Below the pieces are notes generated by a model. It was not told the origin of the DNA. It did no database searches and worked only from the letters and a program-made list of their open reading frames with translations. Positions 10,692-27,500 of a stretch of 64,000 nt of DNA are shown in pieces. The first letter of the stretch is position 1. Each line of letters begins with the position of its first letter. The DNA comes from Deinococcus phoenicis (GTDB lineage: Bacteria; Deinococcota; Deinococci; Deinococcales; Deinococcaceae), in assembly GCF_000599865.1 (NCBI RefSeq), contig NZ_JHAC01000082.1, positions 1 to 64,000 on the forward strand. Reading direction: 5' to 3'. Made by a program: the position numbers and the translations under genes.

Positions 10692-11399
10692 CTAAGCCGT
10701 AGTTGTGTACACAAAAACCGACCACCACGTTAATACAAGTGAAAGTAAAATTGCAGCCGTGAATCTTGCAGTGTAGTTAAGCCGCGAGAACATCACTTGC
10801 CAACATTGATCACTAATACCAAAGGTTTTGGGGTAGTTAGGCGCGCTATGCCCTTCTTTAATTGCCTTAGCAATCTCCTTAGCCTGATTTTGCCATAGGG
10901 TTAGTTGATAGTCTGCATCTATATGATTCTCATACTCACTAAGTATGCCATAGTACTTGCTAACGTAGTCTCTGTACGAGGAGAGCTGGATTACAGACTC
11001 TCTGTGGACACTTAATTCCCGCCTAAGTAGTGTCAGCCTCATTGCACACTCGTGATATCTAAACGCTTTTAGGGAGTAATTCTCTATATTTTGTATCTGC
11101 GAGAAAACAAGTATAAAAACGGCCAAAATTATACTCACCGAGTTTTGTGCCTGATTACTAGAGTTGAAAGGTTCAACTTTCAGGTTTTGAAGCACTGGTA
11201 TGGCTATAAGGAGCAAGGATATTAAGGATGTTGTCCAGTTTGAAAGGCTGTTCAAACGGTCACACCTTTTTGCCGCATTAAATCTATTTCTCGAGGTAAT
11301 ATCTACGTCTTCATATAATTTGATTATTACCTTTGAACCTACGAACGACTTTTCAGGTAAAGCATTCTCAGAAGTCTTAAAAGACTTTTTCCAAAACAT
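10692..11399 (-). CDS. SLATT-type two-TM membrane protein (putative effector), horizontally acquired
   Basis: 235 aa. It has SRNRFNAAKR near residue 37, a hydrophobic pair (WTTSLISLLLIAIPVL and SVSIILAVFILVFSQI), a helical middle with YYGILSEYENHIDADY, and a C-terminal membrane helix. This pattern fits the SLATT_5 branch of SLATT proteins, thought to form pores or signal at the membrane in bacterial conflict systems. The DNA is about 40 percent GC (25 of 60 in the line from 10861) in a very GC-rich genome. The ATG is 3 nt after the nrdJ stop, so it may be expressed by read-through. No nucleotide cyclase, reverse transcriptase or sensor lies beside it. Confidence 0.75.
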   Translation of the reverse strand: MFWKKSFKTSENALPEKSFVGSKVIIKLYEDVDITSRNRFNAAKRCDRLNSLSNWTTSLISLLLIAIPVLQNLKVEPFNSSNQAQNSVSIILAVFILVFSQIQNIENYSLKAFRYHECAMRLTLLRRELSVHRESVIQLSSYRDYVSKYYGILSEYENHIDADYQLTLWQNQAKEIAKAIKEGHSAPNYPKTFGISDQCWQVMFSRLNYTARFTAAILLSLVLTWWSVFVYTTTA

Positions 11400-11402
11400 C
11401 GT

Positions 11403-14453
<3,051 letters not shown>

Positions 14454-14563
14454 GAGGGTGACTCCTTGAGGGCAAGGCGGCAGCAAAACACCTCACCACC
14501 CCGGGGGGCGGTGCGGAAGCGGACGAGGTGGCCTCCCAGACGGGGGCCGCTCACAGATGGCTG

Positions 14564-14592
14564 ACTGTACCATCCGGGCGCAGGGGGTACAA
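14564..14592 (-). promoter_or_regulatory. Sigma-70-type promoter of nrdJ
   Basis: On the minus strand, -35 TTGTAC (14587-14592) and -10 TACAGT (14564-14569) are separated by exactly 17 bp. The transcript would start near 14557, giving a leader of roughly 105 nt before the nrdJ ATG. Confidence 0.7.
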
Positions 14593-14595
14593 CGG

Positions 14596-14625
14596 CTTGT
14601 ACGCCTCGCCGTTTTGGCGTACAAG
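14596..14625. promoter_or_regulatory. 10-bp perfect inverted repeat upstream of the nrdJ promoter
   Basis: CTTGTACGCC (14596-14605) and GGCGTACAAG (14616-14625) form a perfect inverted repeat with a 10-bp spacer. It starts 3 bp upstream of the -35 box. A further half-like GTACAACGG overlaps the -35. The position suits a regulator binding on one helical face. It does not match the NrdR box consensus as I know it. Confidence 0.55.
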
Positions 14626-14629
14626 ATAC

Positions 14630-14656
14630 GGCCCCGTTGGGGCAAACCGGGGCCGG
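14630..14656 (-). terminator. Probable terminator of the zinc-ribbon gene
   Basis: CGGCCCCG/CGGGGCCG forms an 8-bp GC stem downstream (minus strand) of the zinc-ribbon gene. It is followed on that strand by a short T-containing tract (gtatcttg). The T-tract is weak, so this is moderate. Confidence 0.45.
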
Positions 14657-14778
14657 GCAGACAGGAGCAGCAGAATTTGCCGTCGGGGACGGGTCAGGGG
14701 GGCAGGAGGCCCAGGGCGGTGGGGGTGGCGGCCGCGTCTCCCTTCCCCCAGTGGGGGAGTCGCCCCCCGGCCTGCCCC

Positions 14779-15495
<717 letters not shown>

Positions 15496-15530
15496 CGGGG
15501 CCAGTGTACCCCTGCCCGGCGGAGGGGGCG

Positions 15531-16760
<1,230 letters not shown>

Positions 16761-16794
16761 GGGCGGCTCCGGCGGGAGTGCAGAGAGCGGCCCG

Positions 16795-17466
<672 letters not shown>

Positions 17467-17549
17467 GCGGCGCAGCCTACACCTCCCCTCACCGCCCTGT
17501 CTGCGAGAGACGGACGCAACTTCTGCCCCCCGCACCCCGTACTGAAACC

Positions 17550-17771
17550 ATGCGCGTCCTTTCCCTGATTTTCGGCATTCTCGCCGCGCTGGGCCTGTTG
17601 CTGGGCCTGCTGCCGCTGTTCGGCTGGCTGAACTGGCTGGTCGTCCTGCCGCCCGCCGTCCTGGGCCTGATCTTCGGCGCACTGGCCCGCGACCGGGGCG
17701 CAATCACCCTCAACGTCGTGGTTGCGGCTCTGGCGGCCCTGCGGCTGATGCTGGGCGGCGGCTTTCTGTAA
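17550..17771 (+). CDS. Small hydrophobic membrane protein
   Basis: 73 aa, with two or three membrane helices (LIFGILAALGLLLGLLPLFGWL, LVVLPPAVLGLIFGALA, and a C-terminal helix). A positively charged loop (ARDRG) lies between them. It has no recognised family beyond small conserved membrane protein. It is divergent from nth with only 83 bp between the starts. Confidence 0.6.
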   Translation: MRVLSLIFGILAALGLLLGLLPLFGWLNWLVVLPPAVLGLIFGALARDRGAITLNVVVAALAALRLMLGGGFL

Positions 17772-17788
17772 CCGCCTCCCCGCCGCCC

Positions 17789-17817
17789 TTGCGTGCTTCA
17801 GGGGCCTTTGCTATGCT
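17789..17817 (+). promoter_or_regulatory. Promoter of tRNA-Trp
   Basis: -35 TTGCGT (17789-17794) and -10 TATGCT (17812-17817) with a 17-bp spacer lie about 44 nt upstream of the mature tRNA 5' end. Confidence 0.65.
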
Positions 17818-17859
17818 GCGCGGGCTTGCGCGCCAGGGCCTGTGTGCCCAGACCGCATC

Positions 17860-17936
<77 letters not shown>

Positions 17937-17943
17937 GAATAAA

Positions 17944-17966
17944 GCCCCGCCTAGCGCGGGGTTTTC
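17944..17966 (+). terminator. Rho-independent terminator of tRNA-Trp
   Basis: CCCCGC (17945-17950) and GCGGGG (17956-17961) with a 5-nt loop, followed by TTTT, 8 nt after the tRNA CCA. Confidence 0.85.
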
Positions 17967-18030
17967 GCTTTGAAACCAGGACGGGAACGGCAGCGCAGGG
18001 CCGCGGCCGCCGGGTCCACTGGGACGGCCC

Positions 18031-18351
18031 TCACTCCTGATGCAGGTCGGTGGCGTTCAGCAGCCAGCTCTGGAACTCGGGCAGCGCCCGGTCGAAGGGC
18101 AGCGCGATAATCTCGGGCACTTCGTAAGGATGCATGGCGCGGATGCGCGCTTCCAGGTCCGGATACCGTTCCCCGGTGGTCTTGATCAGCAGCAGCGTTT
18201 CGGGGTCCTCGGCGATGTCCCCTTCCCAGCGGTAGATGCTGTGGATGCCGCCAATCACATTCACGCAGCCCGCCAGCCGCTCCGAGACGAGCGTCCGGGC
18301 GAGTTCCTGCGCGCGCTCGGGGGGCACCGTGACCAGAACGACGAGTGACAT
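18031..18351 (-). CDS. cutA: Divalent-cation tolerance protein CutA
   Basis: 106 aa, the usual size of CutA1, a very stable ferredoxin-like trimer. Visible family features are LVTVPPERAQELARTLVSERLAGCVNV, SIYRWEGDI, and HPYEVPEIIALP near residue 75. The biochemical role is still debated (copper tolerance, signalling). The ATG at 18351 has TATGCT 9 nt upstream. Confidence 0.93.
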   Translation of the reverse strand: MSLVVLVTVPPERAQELARTLVSERLAGCVNVIGGIHSIYRWEGDIAEDPETLLLIKTTGERYPDLEARIRAMHPYEVPEIIALPFDRALPEFQSWLLNATDLHQE

Positions 18352-18437
18352 AGTGGCCGCAGCATACGCCGGGGCAGGCGGGCACAACCGCAACCCTCAC
18401 CCGTATCCCGGGTTTTCTCATCTGGCGGGGGTGGCCC

Positions 18438-18818
18438 TCAAGGCAGGCGGAGGGCCGCGCAGTTCTCGCCGGGCGTCTCAGGTGCCCCGGTCGCCACCAC
18501 CACGTCCTCGTTCTCGCCCACAAAACCCTGGCAGCGGGCCAGAACCTCCAGGTAGGCGGGATCGTTCGCGCCGCGCTCGGCCTCCTGCAAGACGCGCACG
18601 TCACGCTCCAGGCCCTGAATGCGGACCTGGGTGGCGTGGGTCTCGCGGGTCCAGGTGACGCTGCGGTAGGCCAGGTTCCCCAGCTGAAAGGTGAGCTGCA
18701 CGATGCCCAGGCCCGCCAGCAGGCTGGCCAGCATCAACGTGACCGGCAAACGCTGCACCTGACGCCAGGCCGCCCGCAGGTCACGGCGGGGCGGCGAGGG
18801 CGGGCTGGTCGGCGTCAT
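18438..18818 (-). CDS. FtsB/DivIC-like septum formation protein
   Basis: 126 aa. A short basic cytoplasmic part, one membrane helix (LPVTLMLASLLAGLGIVQLTF, about residues 30-50), a coiled coil, then ANDPAYLEVLARCQGFVGENEDVVV, which matches the FtsB/DivIC end motif (dp.YlE..AR..lg...pgE). Such proteins bridge FtsL and FtsQ in the divisome. TATGCT ends 7 nt before the ATG. The gene is divergent from the thioesterase with 61 bp between starts. The assignment rests on architecture and this motif. Confidence 0.65.
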   Translation of the reverse strand: MTPTSPPSPPRRDLRAAWRQVQRLPVTLMLASLLAGLGIVQLTFQLGNLAYRSVTWTRETHATQVRIQGLERDVRVLQEAERGANDPAYLEVLARCQGFVGENEDVVVATGAPETPGENCAALRLP

Positions 18819-18879
18819 GGGCCAGAGCATAGCGTCCCCCGCGTGAGGAGGAGAAAGGAAGCGCCGCATAATGGACCCC

Positions 18880-19374
18880 ATGAGTCACACCAAGCCTCAC
18901 GCGGCCGAGGGCACCCCGGCGGCCCCCGACAGGGCCAGCCTCGATTGGGCCAGCCCCGACTGGGCACGCGCCCACCGGGCCGAGATTCAGATGCGCTACG
19001 GCGACATCGACGCGATGGGCCACCTGAACAACGCCGTGTACGTGCAGTACCTGGAAACGTCGCGGGTGATCCTGATGCGCGAACTGGGCGTGCCGGACCG
19101 CGACGACCGCTCGGTGATCGCCCGCCTGGAACTCGACTACCGCCGCGAGGTGCTGTGGGGCCAGACGGTGGCCGTCGAGTCGCTGGTGGAGCGGGTGGGC
19201 CGCACCAGCTGGACCGTGGTGTCACGCCTGACGGCGGACGGCGTGCCCTGCGCCTTTGCCCGGACCGTGCAGGTGCGGGTGGACGCTGGCCACCGCCCCG
19301 AGGTCCTGCCCGAGTCGCTGCGCGCCGCCTTCGCGCCCCTGCTCGCGCGCCCGCTGGGGGACGTGTCCGGGTGA
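18880..19374 (+). CDS. Hotdog-fold acyl-CoA thioesterase (4HBT family)
   Basis: 164 aa. The hotdog active-site segment is MRYGDIDAMGHLNNAVYVQYLE (about residues 38-59), with the D-x-x-GH-x-N pattern of 4HBT thioesterases. It probably hydrolyses acyl-CoA; the chain is unknown. Start 18880 is preferred over the in-frame ATG at 18871 because CATAAT ends 7 nt before it. The stop overlaps the next start (GTGA). Confidence 0.88.
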   Translation: MSHTKPHAAEGTPAAPDRASLDWASPDWARAHRAEIQMRYGDIDAMGHLNNAVYVQYLETSRVILMRELGVPDRDDRSVIARLELDYRREVLWGQTVAVESLVERVGRTSWTVVSRLTADGVPCAFARTVQVRVDAGHRPEVLPESLRAAFAPLLARPLGDVSG

Positions 19375-19655
19375 GCCGCGCCCAGTACGAGGACCGGGTG
19401 CGCTACCAGGGGGACGTGTGGGTCCGGCTGGACACCCTGCCGCGCCTGCTGGCCGAGGGCTGGCGGCGCACCCTCTCGGCGGGCGGCGTGGTCAGTGTGG
19501 TCCGCACCCCCTTCCAGTGGGCAATGGGCAGCCCGGTCATCGAGATCGAGACGGGCGGCTACATGGGCGACGTGGGCCTCTACGTGCCGGAAGTCCAGCT
19601 GCCCGAGGCCCTCGCGCTGCTGGGGGACGGGGAGGACGGTCCCCCGCCCGCCTGA
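19371..19655 (+). CDS. Hypothetical protein coupled to the thioesterase
   Basis: 94 aa. The GTG start overlaps the thioesterase stop by 4 nt, so translation is coupled. The sequence is mixed alpha/beta (RYQGDVWVRLDTLPRLLAEGWRRTL, then VIEIETGGYMGDVGLYVPEVQL), without membrane segments. No family is recognised. Codon use matches its neighbours, so it is likely a real Deinococcus-specific gene. Confidence 0.6.
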   Translation: MSRAQYEDRVRYQGDVWVRLDTLPRLLAEGWRRTLSAGGVVSVVRTPFQWAMGSPVIEIETGGYMGDVGLYVPEVQLPEALALLGDGEDGPPPA

Positions 19656-19788
19656 CGCCGCCGGGTGGCGCGGGCTACAGTGCAGGCCAGCAGCACGCGC
19701 AGGCCCCCGCGACCTCTGGACTGGAACCGCTCCCAGCAGGGCGGACCCGGAGGCCGACAAGGCACGAGCGGAGATGGAGGCAAGCAGA

Positions 19789-21107
<1,319 letters not shown>

Positions 21108-21158
21108 GGGCTGGAGGCAAGCGGGAGCTTTAGGCTCACGCTGCTGCCCCCACAACCC

Positions 21159-22397
<1,239 letters not shown>

Positions 22398-22432
22398 GCG
22401 GCCAAGCATACCGCGCCGACCGCCCCGCGCCC

Positions 22433-22461
22433 TTGACGGCTGGCCGAACGGCATCTATAGT
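22433..22461 (+). promoter_or_regulatory. Promoter of tRNA-Pro
   Basis: -35 TTGACG (22433-22438), 17-bp spacer, -10 TATAGT (22456-22461), 15 nt before the mature tRNA 5' end. It lies on the chromosomal side of the island insertion. Confidence 0.8.
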
Positions 22462-22476
22462 TCTGTGGCTGGCCGT

Positions 22477-22559
<83 letters not shown>

Positions 22560-22583
22560 ACTCCCTCTGAGAGGGAGTTTTTC
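22560..22583 (+). terminator. Island-encoded terminator for tRNA-Pro
   Basis: CTCCCTC (22561-22567) and GAGGGAG (22571-22577) with a 3-nt loop, then TTTTTC. It follows the CCA by 7 nt. Because it lies past attL it came with the island; the likely original terminator is now at 51427-51452. Confidence 0.85.
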
Positions 22584-22621
22584 TTGTTTTCCAGTGGATG
22601 GCTCAAGGAGCTGAAGGCAGC

Positions 22622-22647
22622 CTGCGTGCTACGCACGTGCTACACAG
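22622..22647 (+). repeat. Left arm-type repeat (tandem GTGCTAC)
   Basis: A 26-bp sequence with two GTGCTAC units and ending CACAG. It matches 51228-51253 at 24 of 26 positions, in the same orientation, and is about 64 bp inside attL. Its position fits an integrase arm-binding site. The rest of 22584-22842 shows no gene. Confidence 0.6.
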
Positions 22648-22842
22648 ACAAGCCTCCGGCCTTTGAGCATCTGGGGCTTGGCTATGCTGGTTTTCGGGTC
22701 GCGGCTGGGAGAGCGATTTGGCCTGGCGCTCATGCACTTCCAGGTGCCTCTTCAGGCTCCATCTTTCTGAGGCACCGCTCTCAGATGTGACATTGCTGAA
22801 ATGAGGCGGCGTTCAGATTAATGAGCGTTTATGCTGTCAGGA

Positions 22843-24183
22843 ATGTGTTTCCCGAGGAACGCCCCGCGCGGCGGGAGAAAATCCACCAGTTCGCCGCCAA
22901 CTGTCGGGCCGGGGCGCGCCGCCCCCTTCATCTTTCTGACCCTGACGCTGCTGGGTTCACACGCGGTAGCACAGGAGCGCAGGGGCAAGGCCGAACTTGT
23001 CCGCAGCAGTCTGGAACCGGGCGTGACCCGGCTGGTGAACACCGTCGAGGAAGTGGTGGAGGCGGCGGGCGGGAATCTGGAGCGCAGCAATGCCCATTTC
23101 GTCCTCGCCTTCAGCACCGGCCACTACAAGGCGGACCCGCTGGGCGCGCAGGCCGCCCGTGAACTCGCCACCCAATTCGTGCAGCGCCTGACGGTCCCCG
23201 GCGACCGCGTCACGGCCCGCGCCTGGGAGCTGAAGCCCTGGGCGTACCGCGAGCCGTCCAGTCTCACCCTACAGGTCGGCAACGAACGCGCCGCCGATCA
23301 GAACCGCATCTCTGCCCTGTGGCCAACCACGCCCGCCGTGGGCAGTGTCGGCGGACACGACACAGAGCGGGCCGCCGCCGAACTGACCCAGGAGTTCAGC
23401 CAGGACGCCGGGGCGGTGCTGGTGCTGCTCACCAACACGGCGGCGAGTGTGGGAGCCAGCGGTGAGAAACTGCTGGGCGCGAACGCCCCCGAATATCAGG
23501 CGATGCTGGAGGACTGGACACGGGTGGGCGGCACCCAGGACGGCGCGACCCTGAACGTGCCCTACGTGATCACCCGTCCCAGTGGTGACGTTCAGGGCCA
23601 GTTGCAGGCGGTGGTGTTCGCCCCGAAGACCTTTACCGCCGCACCCCTCACCGGGGGGAGCCGCACGGAACTGCTGAGCGCCGAGGCCCCCCCACCCCCG
23701 ACCGGCGGCGGAGGTGGGGTCAACTTCGCCCCCTTCCTGATTGGCCTGCTGCTGCTGGGTGGAGGCTTAGCCGCCTGGAAGCTCCTTGGTGGGCCGCGCG
23801 GTGGGGGCGGCAGGGGCGGCAGCCTGCGGGTGGGCGACCAGCAGTTCGCGTTGCCGAAATCAGGCACCTTCTGTGTCCTGGCCGGTCCTGGCTACGTGGC
23901 CGAGGGCGACACGCCGGTGGTCCCCGTGCAGGGGTTGCCCCCCGAGCGCGTGGCGGAACTGTCGCGGGTAGGCCGGGAAATCCGGGTGCGTGGCACGCAC
24001 GAGGATGTGCGCCTCAGCAGCGTCGGGGGCCGGGTCGTCGTGGACAACACCGCTGCACTCCCCCTGCGCCCGCAGGAGCCGGATGTCGCTCTGGAATTCA
24101 GCGGGGAAGTGCGCGGGCCAGGCGGCGTGCCGCGCGAGATTACCCGCACCGTCAACGTGGCATTCATGCAGGGAGAGGCGTAA
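22843..24183 (+). CDS. Membrane protein with degenerate vWA-like extracytoplasmic domain
   Basis: 446 aa, first gene of the tubulin operon. A signal peptide (FIFLTLTLLGSHAVA, cut before QERR) leads to an exported domain whose HFVLAFSTGHY and GAVLVLLTNTAAS segments look like the first and fourth strands of a von Willebrand A fold; the MIDAS DxSxS is missing. A Pro/Gly linker, one membrane helix (NFAPFLIGLLLLGGGLAAW, about 295-313) and a beta-rich cytoplasmic domain follow. The ATG at 22843 is 7 nt after TATGCT; ATG 22831 is in frame but overlaps that box. The vWA reading is inference from pattern and operon context. Confidence 0.55.
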   Translation: MCFPRNAPRGGRKSTSSPPTVGPGRAAPFIFLTLTLLGSHAVAQERRGKAELVRSSLEPGVTRLVNTVEEVVEAAGGNLERSNAHFVLAFSTGHYKADPLGAQAARELATQFVQRLTVPGDRVTARAWELKPWAYREPSSLTLQVGNERAADQNRISALWPTTPAVGSVGGHDTERAAAELTQEFSQDAGAVLVLLTNTAASVGASGEKLLGANAPEYQAMLEDWTRVGGTQDGATLNVPYVITRPSGDVQGQLQAVVFAPKTFTAAPLTGGSRTELLSAEAPPPPTGGGGGVNFAPFLIGLLLLGGGLAAWKLLGGPRGGGGRGGSLRVGDQQFALPKSGTFCVLAGPGYVAEGDTPVVPVQGLPPERVAELSRVGREIRVRGTHEDVRLSSVGGRVVVDNTAALPLRPQEPDVALEFSGEVRGPGGVPREITRTVNVAFMQGEA

Positions 24184-24186
24184 ATC

Positions 24187-24513
24187 ATGGACTTCAACAA
24201 CATTTTCGTTCAGGTTGTGCCGCTGTACACCCAGGTCAACTTCTGGGTCACGCTGGGCGTGACGCTGCTGGTGTGGTACGCCGTGGCCGTGGGCTTCGCG
24301 CACCTTCTGTTCGGCGCGGGTCAGCGGGGCGCAGTGGAATCAGCGCGGCAGGGCATGGGGGTTTCCCTCTTCCTGATCGCCGTCGCGCTGGCCTGCGGCG
24401 CGTACTTTCTCTTCAGACCGGCGGACCTGATCTACATGATCGCCCTCGCCGTGACGTTCCTGATCCTGGCGGTGCTGGTCTCGGCAGTCTTTACCCGGAT
24501 GGGCAAGGAGTAA
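24187..24513 (+). CDS. Small three-helix membrane protein of the tubulin operon
   Basis: 108 aa with three membrane helices: FWVTLGVTLLVWYAVAVGFAHLL, VSLFLIAVALACGAYFLF, and LIYMIALAVTFLILAVLVSAVF. Loops are short. It starts 3 nt after the vWA-like gene and ends 4 nt before the tubulin-like gene, so it is a stable part of the set. No family is recognised. It could anchor the tubulin-like protein or the vWA-like protein at the membrane. Confidence 0.65.
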   Translation: MDFNNIFVQVVPLYTQVNFWVTLGVTLLVWYAVAVGFAHLLFGAGQRGAVESARQGMGVSLFLIAVALACGAYFLFRPADLIYMIALAVTFLILAVLVSAVFTRMGKE

Positions 24514-24517
24514 TTTC

Positions 24518-27500
24518 ATGGCGGAAAATATGCGGGTCTTCAAGACCCTGGTGATCGGGCTGGGCAGCACCGGCACAGAGATTCTGGAGGCCCTGGCCGA
24601 CCGCATCGACTGGGAGGTCGGCGGGCTGCACCGTGCGCCTTGGCTGGAGTTCCTGGCCGTGGAAACGGACGTCGCCAAGCCCAACCGCTTCAACGGCACC
24701 GACGATTTCAAGACGCTGGGGATTCCCGCCACCGCCTGGAGCGACATGCTCCACCGTCCGGACATCTATGACGCCAGTATCGCGCTGAATACCTGGGCGG
24801 ATGCCGAGACGCTGGCTCAGTTGCCCGCGCAAAGCATCGACTCGGGAGCCGGGCACATCCGCATGGTGGGCCGCCTCGCGCTGCTGTATCCGCCCAACTA
24901 CAGCGAGATCAAGAACGCCATCGCCCAGCGCGTCGCCCGCCTGCGGAATCTCACGGACGCCCAGGCCAAGACGGCCCTGAACCTGAACAACGCGGGCCTG
25001 GAAATGAACGTGCAGTTCGCGGTCAACCAGGCCAGCGGGCAGACCGGTATCCGCGTGATCGTGGTCGGTACCCTGTGCGGCGGCACCTGTAGCGGCACGG
25101 CCAGCGACATCGGGATCATGCTGCGGACCATCCTCGACAACGAGGAAAAGACGCTGGGCATGTTCACGCTGCCGCACCCGAACCTCGGCATCGCCCAGAA
25201 ATCCGATGCGGAAATCTGGAAGACCAATGCTTACCACGCCCTGGCCGAGCTGAACCAGTACCACATCCACACCGACACCGAGCGCTACAAGACCATCAAG
25301 TTTCCCGACAGGGCGGAAGGCAGCCCGGTGCTGCCCCACGACGCCATGCCCTACGACCTGGTCTACCTGCTGCGGCCCAGCAGCACCGAGAACATCGACC
25401 TGATGCGGCTCACGCAGGCCATCGCCGACCGCATGTTCCTGAACGTGTTCGTGCCGGAAACCGACCCGATGGCTTACATGGTCAACGCCGGTCCGGTCAC
25501 GGTGCAAAAGGGCCGCGCCTTTGCCTTCTCGACCTTTGGCCTGTCCACCATCGAGTACCCCATGCGCCGGATTCTGGAGGCGCTGAAGTACCGCACGCTG
25601 CTGCACGCCGTGGACCGCTGGAAGGACCGCAAGTACGAGGGCAACCCCGACGGGGAACTCGACGCGCTGGGGCTGACCATTCCTGCCCTGACCGAGGCGC
25701 TGCTGCTCGACGAGGGCGGCGCGTCCATCCGCGCGAGCCTGGACGCCAAGAAGAACGAGGTGATGCGGGCCGCCCGCAGCGGCAACCCCCAGGCAGCCCG
25801 CAAGGCTCTGGACGAACTGCGCGGCGCGTTTGGCAAGGAGCGTGGGGACGGCCTGCGTGGTCTGGTCCACGTCACGGTCAATGACAACCGCCGCCGTGCT
25901 GCGGAGAGCGTGATGGGCGCGGTGCAGGGGCTGGTTTCCAGCCGTTTGCTGGACTACGACCAGGGACCGAACATGCTGCTGGGTGTGCTGCAAGCGGTCC
26001 AGCCCCGCATCGGGGAACTGCGTGGCTGGGAGCCGGGCGAGGGCAAGACCGGCGGGGCGAACGGCGTGATCGATCAGATGGAAGCTATCCGCACGAATAC
26101 GTTGCTGGGCCTGTTCTTCCTGAAGGGCAAGGCATCCAGGCAGTTGCTCCCTGCCCTCAGCCGCGCACTGGACGACGAACTCAAGGCCCGCGTGAACCAT
26201 AAAGTCAAGGAGGCCCTGCGCGACACCGGCAGCGGCCTGAAAGCCGAGCCGGGCACCTTGACGGTCCTCGATGATGAAACCCAGAAGGTCGCCCGCCGCC
26301 TCACCAACCTCCGCAAGCGCCTCACCAACCAGGCCGACCGCTGGCGCGAGGTCCGGGCCAAGCTGGAGAACGACACCAACGACGTGAACGGCCTCTCGCT
26401 GTTCGACGCGCCTCCAAACGGCACGGTGGACAAGGAGGAGGCGCTCGCCATCGACGACCGTGCCAAGGAAACGCACGCCGCCCGCCTGATTCGCTCGTGG
26501 GAGGCGCTGATGAAGGGCGTCCTGCCGGGCGTGAACGACCCGGACTGGCTGCTTGGCCCCTGGTCGGTCGGCCAGGACAACTTCGAGCGCTCACAGCTCA
26601 ACGCCCTGGAGCAGATGGCCGTCGAACCGTTCGAGCAGACCCTACGGAGCGGGGGCAAGGACGTGATCACGCGCCTGTACGACAAGCGCAGCCCCAGCTT
26701 CGACCCGAACAGCCAGGCGATGGGCGCGGCCAGCAACGCCCAACTGTTCCTGAGTCTCAATCCGCCGCTGGGACAGGTCGATCCCATGAGTCCGCTGCCC
26801 AGCCGCAAACTGCTGGTCGGCATGAACCTGACCCCCGACTTCCGCAAGGCTATTCAGCCGTGGGTGAGCAAGTACCCCGCTGCCCGGGAGGTGGAAGGCG
26901 TCGATCCCTACCGCGTGGTGATGCTCGAAGAGTGGTACCGCTTCGCCCTGCGCGGCGCGGACGACGTACGCGACCTGTCGTTCAGCCAGCCCACCCGCTT
27001 CAACACCTACTTCACCCGCAAGCGCAGCGACATCGACTGGACGCCCATCAACGACAAGGAAATCCGCGAGCTGGAGGAAGCCGAACGCCTGATCTTCCTC
27101 TCGGCGCTGCACGGCGTCACGCGGCTGGAGGGCGGCCACCTGGTGATGGACTGGCCCAACCAGGCAGGCGAACCTGCCGACCCCGCCAAGCGCCGCCGCA
27201 AGCTGCCGGGCCGCTTCGGCAAGGCGGCGCGCAAGCTGGCCTTTGAGCCACGTGACGCCTTCGGCAAGAGCCTGACCAATGCCGCGACGTATCTCAAGAG
27301 CAACATCGACGCGCAGATTCGCCAGAAGGTGGGCGAACACGGCGGGCAGCACGAGGGCCGCAAAGCCTACGTGGAGTGGCTGCACGAGCAACTTCAGGGC
27401 GGACAGGCCCGCGCCGTCAGCGACTGGAATGACAAGGCCGCCGAGACGGTGCTGCTGCGCCACCTGACAGGCGACGACGACCTGCGCCAGGCCCTGCTGG

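Noticed and set aside
14454..14600. Possible cobalamin riboswitch in the nrdJ leader
   Set aside because: No convincing B12-box or switch core was found in the roughly 105-nt leader. A class II RNR would not normally be shut off by its own cofactor.
14596..14625. NrdR box pair
   Set aside because: The repeat lacks the AT-rich core of NrdR boxes and is a single long inverted repeat rather than two tandem palindromes.
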